The position numbers and the translations under genes are program-made. Shown piece by piece: positions 5,885 to 9,290 of a DNA stretch of 9,290 bases. The notes beneath the pieces were generated by a model that was not told the DNA's origin, ran no database searches, and saw only the letters and a program-made list of their open reading frames with translations. Source of the stretch: DASPKM01 sp036402175 (GTDB lineage Bacteria; Bacteroidota; Bacteroidia; Chitinophagales; Chitinophagaceae); contig DASWTK010000111.1 of assembly GCA_036402175.1 (NCBI GenBank), forward strand, positions 1 to 9,290. The letters run 5' to 3'. Each line of letters opens with the position of its first letter. Within the stretch, counting starts at the first letter, position 1.

Positions 5885-7105
5885 TCAGGTAGTGTGAAAA
5901 GGCAAACTGGCCCTGAATAATTCTGAAGGGGCCAATGCCCTCATTTCTACCTTTTGTCCCTGAAATATCACCGCGGATTCGCCTGCGTTCAGTTCAATCT
6001 GGTGGTCACCGGAAACAAGGATAACCTTACCGGTAATTGCGATAACAATATCGGTAGTACCGGTTTCAAAACCCCCACTTTCCCCGGTAGTGAGCTCAAA
6101 TGAGCTAAGCTCAAAATCATCGACCGGTGTTTTATATACCCGTTCCCCGTTTTGAATGGTTCCTGATATTATCCAGGGATCAACGGGCTCAAATCTGACG
6201 TGTTTCATCAGCTCATCAATGTCGACGTTTTTGGTAGTAAGTCCCCCGCGAAGAACATTATCGGAATTCGCCATGATCTCCACGTTCTGACCTTCCAGGT
6301 AAGCATGTAAAATTCCGGCATCCTGAAAAATAGCCTCTCCCCTTTTCAATTCCACCAGATTAAGTAAGTAGATGGAAAATATTCCGCGGTCGGTATTCCC
6401 TGCATGTCCGAAAGTCAATGATGCGCGCGCAGCCCAGAAATCTTCCTGCGACCTGTTCAGCTTACCTTCTTTGTACAGGGGAATAATCCGGTCGAGCAGC
6501 GGTTGCAAAATTCGGTTTACTTCTTCCTGCGGAAGTTGCATGATGGCTTTGTACAATCCTTCGTAGCCGGCCTGATCAAAAAGTGGAACGAAATGAGCAA
6601 GCTCCGGAATATTATTCAGCACCTCTTTTAACTGATCGGGCGATTTGAACCCGTGCAACAGCCAGAAGTTGTTCAAAGCAACCATCAATTCCGGCTTATG
6701 GTTATCATCCTTATAATTTCTTTTGGGGTCGGTCAAAGGAATGCCTGCTTCATTTTCCTTTGCAAATTCCTGCTCGGCGGCAACCTTTGAGGGATGTACC
6801 TGTATAGACAGCATATCTTTCACATCCAGTATCTTCAGCAGGTAAGGAAGTCGGCCGAACGAATTATTCACCTCGCTGCCAATCGTTTCATCCGGATAAT
6901 CTTTAATTATCCGTATTAAAGAAATACTATCGTTATTATTGATCAGTTCAGACGATGCAGTTTCATGCGCGCCGAGCCAATATTCGGCCGCCGGAGTACC
7001 TGAAGGTTTTGTTCCCAACAATCGCGGAATGAATTCGGTTCCTCCCCATGCATACGGCTGAACCTTTCCTTTTAACTTGAATATCCTTTGAGTGTTCAGG
7101 TTCAT
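5885..7105 (-). CDS. manA: Mannose-6-phosphate isomerase, class I (type I PMI)
   Basis: Zinc enzyme of the cytosol that interconverts fructose-6-phosphate and mannose-6-phosphate, feeding GDP-mannose and related sugar synthesis or mannose use. The 406-residue product has the type I layout: an N-terminal cupin, a helical insert and a C-terminal cupin. VQPYAWGG (15-22) and AEYWLGAHETASS (40-52) are family signatures. MLSIQVHPSK supplies zinc ligands Gln102 and His104. NHKPELMVAL supplies Glu139, and GILHAYLEG supplies His267. The adjoining NSDNVLRGGLTTK (280-292) contains the conserved active-site Arg286. All four zinc ligands are present. The ATG at 7105 is close to the usual family start. It diverges from yraN across 37 bases and is followed by a membrane protein gene on the same strand. 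Confidence 0.96.
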   Translation of the reverse strand: MNLNTQRIFKLKGKVQPYAWGGTEFIPRLLGTKPSGTPAAEYWLGAHETASSELINNNDSISLIRIIKDYPDETIGSEVNNSFGRLPYLLKILDVKDMLSIQVHPSKVAAEQEFAKENEAGIPLTDPKRNYKDDNHKPELMVALNNFWLLHGFKSPDQLKEVLNNIPELAHFVPLFDQAGYEGLYKAIMQLPQEEVNRILQPLLDRIIPLYKEGKLNRSQEDFWAARASLTFGHAGNTDRGIFSIYLLNLVELKRGEAIFQDAGILHAYLEGQNVEIMANSDNVLRGGLTTKNVDIDELMKHVRFEPVDPWIISGTIQNGERVYKTPVDDFELSSFELTTGESGGFETGTTDIVIAITGKVILVSGDHQIELNAGESAVIFQGQKVEMRALAPSELFRASLPFHTT

Positions 7106-7129
7106 CTATCGGTCAATTGTTTTACAAGG

Positions 7130-7156
7130 TAAAGATAAGTGCATGGCTTTACACAA
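7130..7156 (-). promoter_or_regulatory. Candidate promoter for manA
   Basis: On the minus strand TATCTTTA (7137-7130) is a one-mismatch -7 box with ATTG 16 bases upstream, inside the first codons of yraN. The predicted start is about 18 bases before the manA ATG. Spacing and sequence are both slightly off consensus, so this is tentative. Confidence 0.3.
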
Positions 7157-7496
7157 TGAATTGGGCAGGCGGGGCGAAAAACTGGCCGGTGAATACCTGT
7201 CAGCTCTTGGTTACACTATTTTATTCATGAACTGGCGTCACTGGCGATATGAAATAGACCTGATTGCTGTAAAAGATGACATACTTCATTTCATTGAAGT
7301 GAAAACAAGGCGAAGCACCAGGTTCGGCCTTCCGGAAGGTGATGTAAATAAAAAGAAAATGCTTAGCATGGTAAATGCGGCCGAAGGGTTCATGCAGCGT
7401 TATCCTCAATGGAGACGTATGCAATTTGATGTGTTATCGATCTGCATTACGGATGAAAATGTGGAGTATCTCCTGATTGAGGACGTTTATATATGA
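7143..7496 (+). CDS. yraN: YraN family (UPF0102) putative endonuclease-fold protein
   Basis: A 117-residue protein of the YraN/UPF0102 family, which has a restriction-endonuclease-like core; its cellular role is not settled. LGRRGEKLAGEYLSALGY (7-24) is the N-terminal helix, with Glu12. YEIDLIA gives Glu37 and Asp39, and HFIEVKTRR gives Glu52 and Lys54. Together these make the E/D...ExK-type metal-binding site of the superfamily. Most relatives read GEIDLIA, and Tyr replaces the Gly here. The ATG at 7143 is preferred because it matches the usual family N-terminus (ELGRRGE shortly after Met). An earlier in-frame ATG at 7092 would overlap the manA start. The gene diverges from manA and converges on the cysteine-cluster gene with a three-base gap. 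Confidence 0.92.
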   Translation: MALHNELGRRGEKLAGEYLSALGYTILFMNWRHWRYEIDLIAVKDDILHFIEVKTRRSTRFGLPEGDVNKKKMLSMVNAAEGFMQRYPQWRRMQFDVLSICITDENVEYLLIEDVYI

Positions 7497-7499
7497 TCA

Positions 7500-8006
7500 T
7501 TATAAACCATCCACCCAGACCATCATTCGTTCTACCATTTTATAAGTGGCCGGACAGTACTCAACATTCTGTTTGTACACATGCATGTAATCAACCATAC
7601 GCTTTTTGGTATGATGCGGGAAGCCTGCGCAGTCGGCGGGCCGCACTTCATAAATAGAGCATTTATTTGTGGAAAGATCCAGGAACTGGCAGGGTCGAAG
7701 TTTATTCATCCAGTCGTTTTCGCGCTTGTCAAGGTATAACCATTTTTCCTTGAACTGGGCGGGCGACATATTCAGGTGAGCTGATATCCGTTTTATGTCC
7801 TTGGGTGTAAAGGTGGGCGACATCGTTTTACAGCAATTGGCGCAACTCAGACAGTCCACTTCCTGCCATACTGCTTTATCTGTTATAGCCGCTGCCGCAT
7901 CAAGTTTCCGCGGAGTATTTTTTTCAATGGAAGTAAGAAATCTTCTGAGCCTTCTTTTATTGTGACGCGCCTTTGCCCTGAACGACCGCAAATTAACTGC
8001 CTGCAT
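7500..8006 (-). CDS. YkgJ family (UPF0153) cysteine-cluster protein
   Basis: A 168-residue protein with a CxxCxxCC-type cluster, CLSCANCC (Cys52, 55, 58, 59), the signature of the YkgJ/UPF0153 family, thought to bind zinc or an iron-sulfur cluster. Further cysteines follow in RPCQF (106), NKCSIY (116), ADCAGFPHH (126) and EYCPAT (151), giving eight in all. The motif CSIYEVRPADCAGFP is strongly typical: relatives read C-x-IY-x-x-RP-x-x-CR-x-FP. The first 45 residues are very basic (RAKARHNKRRLRR) and may bind nucleic acid or be an N-terminal extension. Its biochemical role is unknown. The ATG at 8006 is the first in frame. It is divergent from xerD (92 bases) and convergent with yraN. Confidence 0.88.
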   Translation of the reverse strand: MQAVNLRSFRAKARHNKRRLRRFLTSIEKNTPRKLDAAAAITDKAVWQEVDCLSCANCCKTMSPTFTPKDIKRISAHLNMSPAQFKEKWLYLDKRENDWMNKLRPCQFLDLSTNKCSIYEVRPADCAGFPHHTKKRMVDYMHVYKQNVEYCPATYKMVERMMVWVDGL

Positions 8007-8010
8007 CTGT

Positions 8011-8041
8011 ATTGAAATTGGGAAATTGAATACTAATATTG
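8011..8041 (+). promoter_or_regulatory. Candidate promoter for xerD
   Basis: ATTG (8011-8014) is followed after 19 bases by TAATATTG (8034-8041), one mismatch from TAnnTTTG. The predicted leader is about 50 bases to the ATG at 8099. It interleaves with an opposite-strand candidate, so only one of the two may be real. Confidence 0.28.
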
Positions 8042-8046
8042 AAGGG

Positions 8047-8077
8047 CGAAAATAGCGGTTTCAATAGATAAAACAAT
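8047..8077 (-). promoter_or_regulatory. Candidate promoter for the YkgJ-family gene
   Basis: On the minus strand ATTG (8077-8074) is followed after 19 bases by TATTTTCG (8054-8047), one mismatch from TAnnTTTG. The predicted leader is about 35 bases to the start at 8006. Confidence 0.28.
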
Positions 8078-8098
8078 TCAATCCTTCTATAAAACATC

Positions 8099-9001
8099 AT
8101 GTGGGAGCCATATAAAAAAGGATTCAGGGCATATCTTCAACTGGAGAAGTCGCTTTCCGGCAACTCTGTTGAAGCCTATTCAAGAGACCTTGAAAAGCTG
8201 ACCCAATATCTCCAAACCGTTAACAACTTAAAAACACCTGACGAGATTGTCCTGGATGACCTTGAGTCATTCATAAAATGGATCACCGATCTTGGCATGA
8301 CCGCTACTTCACAGGCGCGCATCATATCGGGCATCAGGCAGTTTTATCGTTACTGTATTCTTGAACAGGTCACTAAAAACGATCCCACTATACTGCTTGA
8401 AACACCCAGGTTAAAAAGGGCATTACCCGATGTCCTTACTTTCAGTGAAATAGAAAGCATGATCAATGAACTTGACCTTAGCACTCCTGAAGGAGGAAGG
8501 AATAAAGCCATTCTGGAAACCATGTACAGCTGCGGACTACGCGTAAGCGAGGTGATCAACCTGCAGTTATCAAACCTTTATCTGGACGTGGGTTTCATTC
8601 GTGTTATTGGAAAGGGTGATAAGGAACGGCTGGTTCCAATAGGCAGCAGTGCAATAAAATATCTTAATATTTATAAAAAGAATATCAGGGTGCATATTCC
8701 TGTGAAAGCAGGATCAGAGGATATCTTATTCCTTAACCGTAGAGGAAGCAAACTAAGCAGGGTTATGATATTTTACATCATCAAGGACCTCGCTAAAAAA
8801 GCAAACATTACAAAGAACATTTCTCCGCACACATTCAGGCATTCATTTGCCACACACCTGGTAGAAGGCGGCGCGGACCTGCGCGCGGTTCAGGAGATGC
8901 TTGGACATGAAAGCATAACCACTACTGAGATCTATACACATATAGACAGAGAGTTTTTGCGGGAAACGCTTCATATGTACCATCCGGCGTTTAAGACATG
9001 A
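8099..9001 (+). CDS. xerD: Site-specific tyrosine recombinase XerD
   Basis: Tyrosine recombinase that, with its partner XerC, resolves chromosome dimers at the dif site during division. The 300-residue product has an N-terminal SAM-like DNA-binding domain (about 1-90, FRAYLQLEKSLSGNSVEAY) and a C-terminal catalytic domain (105-300). The full catalytic set is present: Arg148 in SCGLRVSE, Lys172 in GKGDKER, His244 and Arg247 in SPHTFRHSF, His270 in MLGHES and nucleophile Tyr279 in EIYTHID. These numbers equal those of E. coli XerD, which supports XerD over XerC or a mobile integrase. The gene sits among housekeeping genes with no attachment sites, repeats or phage genes, again fitting a chromosomal Xer protein. 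The ATG at 8099 gives the family-standard N-terminus. The last codons form half of a long stem-loop. Confidence 0.94.
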   Translation: MWEPYKKGFRAYLQLEKSLSGNSVEAYSRDLEKLTQYLQTVNNLKTPDEIVLDDLESFIKWITDLGMTATSQARIISGIRQFYRYCILEQVTKNDPTILLETPRLKRALPDVLTFSEIESMINELDLSTPEGGRNKAILETMYSCGLRVSEVINLQLSNLYLDVGFIRVIGKGDKERLVPIGSSAIKYLNIYKKNIRVHIPVKAGSEDILFLNRRGSKLSRVMIFYIIKDLAKKANITKNISPHTFRHSFATHLVEGGADLRAVQEMLGHESITTTEIYTHIDREFLRETLHMYHPAFKT

Positions 9002-9017
9002 ACCGTTTCCCGCAAAA
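8955..9017. repeat. Long stem-loop spanning the xerD stop codon
   Basis: TTTTGCGGGAAACG (8955-8968) is the exact reverse complement of CGTTTCCCGCAAAA (9004-9017). After one C-C mismatch (8969/9003) five more pairs form (8970-8974 with 8998-9002), leaving a 23-base loop. The xerD stop codon lies in the right arm. It sits between two convergent genes, 22 bases from the other stop codon, but has no T-run on either strand, so it is not a standard intrinsic terminator. It may block or stabilise 3' ends. Confidence 0.7.
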
Positions 9018-9039
9018 CAACATACTTCTTCGGGCAACA

Positions 9040-9290
9040 CTATTCCCGGATTGTTACCGCCTCTTCTTTTTTATTGCTTGCGGCAAGCGACTGCGCGTTC
9101 TTAAGTAGTTTTAGAAATTCGCTTCTGTAACCTTCTTCATCATTACCCAACGCATCTTTTGCAAGCAGCCATGCCTGATCATAAGATGCCTGCTGCCTGA
9201 ATTCCGAATTGCGCAACAGCATGCCAAATGACGCTACCGCCGCAGCAAATCTGAAATTGGAGGAAGTTTTATTTGAGGATATGTAGTTAT
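9040..9290 (-). CDS. VWA protein, YfbK/DUF3520-type C-terminal end (5' part outside window)
   Basis: The frame is open on the minus strand from the right edge to a TAG at 9042-9040, giving 82 visible residues, so the protein starts outside the window. The stretch FRFAAAVASFGMLLRNSEF followed by ASYDQAWLLAKDAL, then DEEGYRSEFLKLLKNAQSL, is the hallmark end of YfbK-type proteins. Those have a von Willebrand factor A domain followed by DUF3520 and are often exported or envelope-bound; their function is unclear. The VWA domain itself with its metal-site motif is not in view, so the full domain layout is inferred. A Met at 9222 lies inside this conserved stretch and is not the true start. It converges on xerD with 38 bases between stop codons. 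Confidence 0.78.
   Translation of the reverse strand, partial: NYISSNKTSSNFRFAAAVASFGMLLRNSEFRQQASYDQAWLLAKDALGNDEEGYRSEFLKLLKNAQSLAASNKKEEAVTIRE

Noticed and set aside
7092..7142. Upstream ATG extending YraN by 17 residues.
   Set aside because: It overlaps the manA start codon and the added residues do not fit the family N-terminus, which begins shortly before ELGRRGE.
8099..9001. The tyrosine recombinase as an integrase of a mobile element.
   Set aside because: Catalytic residue numbers equal those of chromosomal XerD, the neighbours are housekeeping genes, and no attachment-site repeats, phage or transfer genes are visible.

Overview
The window looks like a piece of a Bacteroidota chromosome, probably from the Chitinophagaceae/Sphingobacteriales side. 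Three things point there. The proteins resemble that group: a RocD-type aminotransferase, a DUF6580-like membrane protein and a YfbK-type VWA protein. Shine-Dalgarno sequences are weak or absent. Several upstream regions carry the Bacteroidota sigma factor -7 element TAnnTTTG, some with TTG/TTTG 17-23 bases further up. No mobile element, CRISPR array, prophage or rRNA is visible. The genes are mostly conserved housekeeping genes, and I do not see a convincing new multi-gene system.

Layout. 1-810 (+): the C-terminal two thirds of ornithine aminotransferase (rocD), cut by the window edge, followed after 23 bases by a VIT1/CCC1-family iron/manganese transporter (834-1535, +). Facing it is a four-helix membrane protein of unknown function (1553-1933, -). 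tRNA-Cys(GCA) lies at 1991-2061 (-), with its own terminator (1946-1982) and a promoter (2071-2103). That promoter is back to back with the promoter of the next plus-strand gene.

2157-5183 (+) holds four genes in a row: a uridine-phosphorylase-family nucleoside phosphorylase, dapF (diaminopimelate epimerase), a YiiX/YaeF-type permuted-papain lipoprotein, and rnhA (RNase HI, TTG start). A strong minus-strand terminator (5198-5227) ends the next unit. That unit runs on the minus strand: manA (mannose-6-phosphate isomerase, 7105-5885), then a DUF6580-like membrane protein (5825-5259). yraN (7143-7496, +) diverges from manA across only 37 bases and converges on a YkgJ-type cysteine-cluster protein (8006-7500, -). 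xerD (8099-9001, +) diverges from that gene. The C-terminal end of a YfbK-type VWA protein (9040-9290, -) enters from the right edge.

Functional links are loose. dapF (peptidoglycan/lysine precursor) sits beside a predicted envelope hydrolase. The phosphorylase supplies nucleobase salvage, rnhA and xerD serve DNA maintenance, and manA feeds sugar-nucleotide synthesis. The most notable non-coding structures are a 19-bp interrupted stem-loop across the xerD stop codon (8955-9017), the palindromic shared -33 region of the tRNA-Cys/phosphorylase promoters (2094-2103), and a perfect -7 element only eight bases before the lipoprotein start codon.
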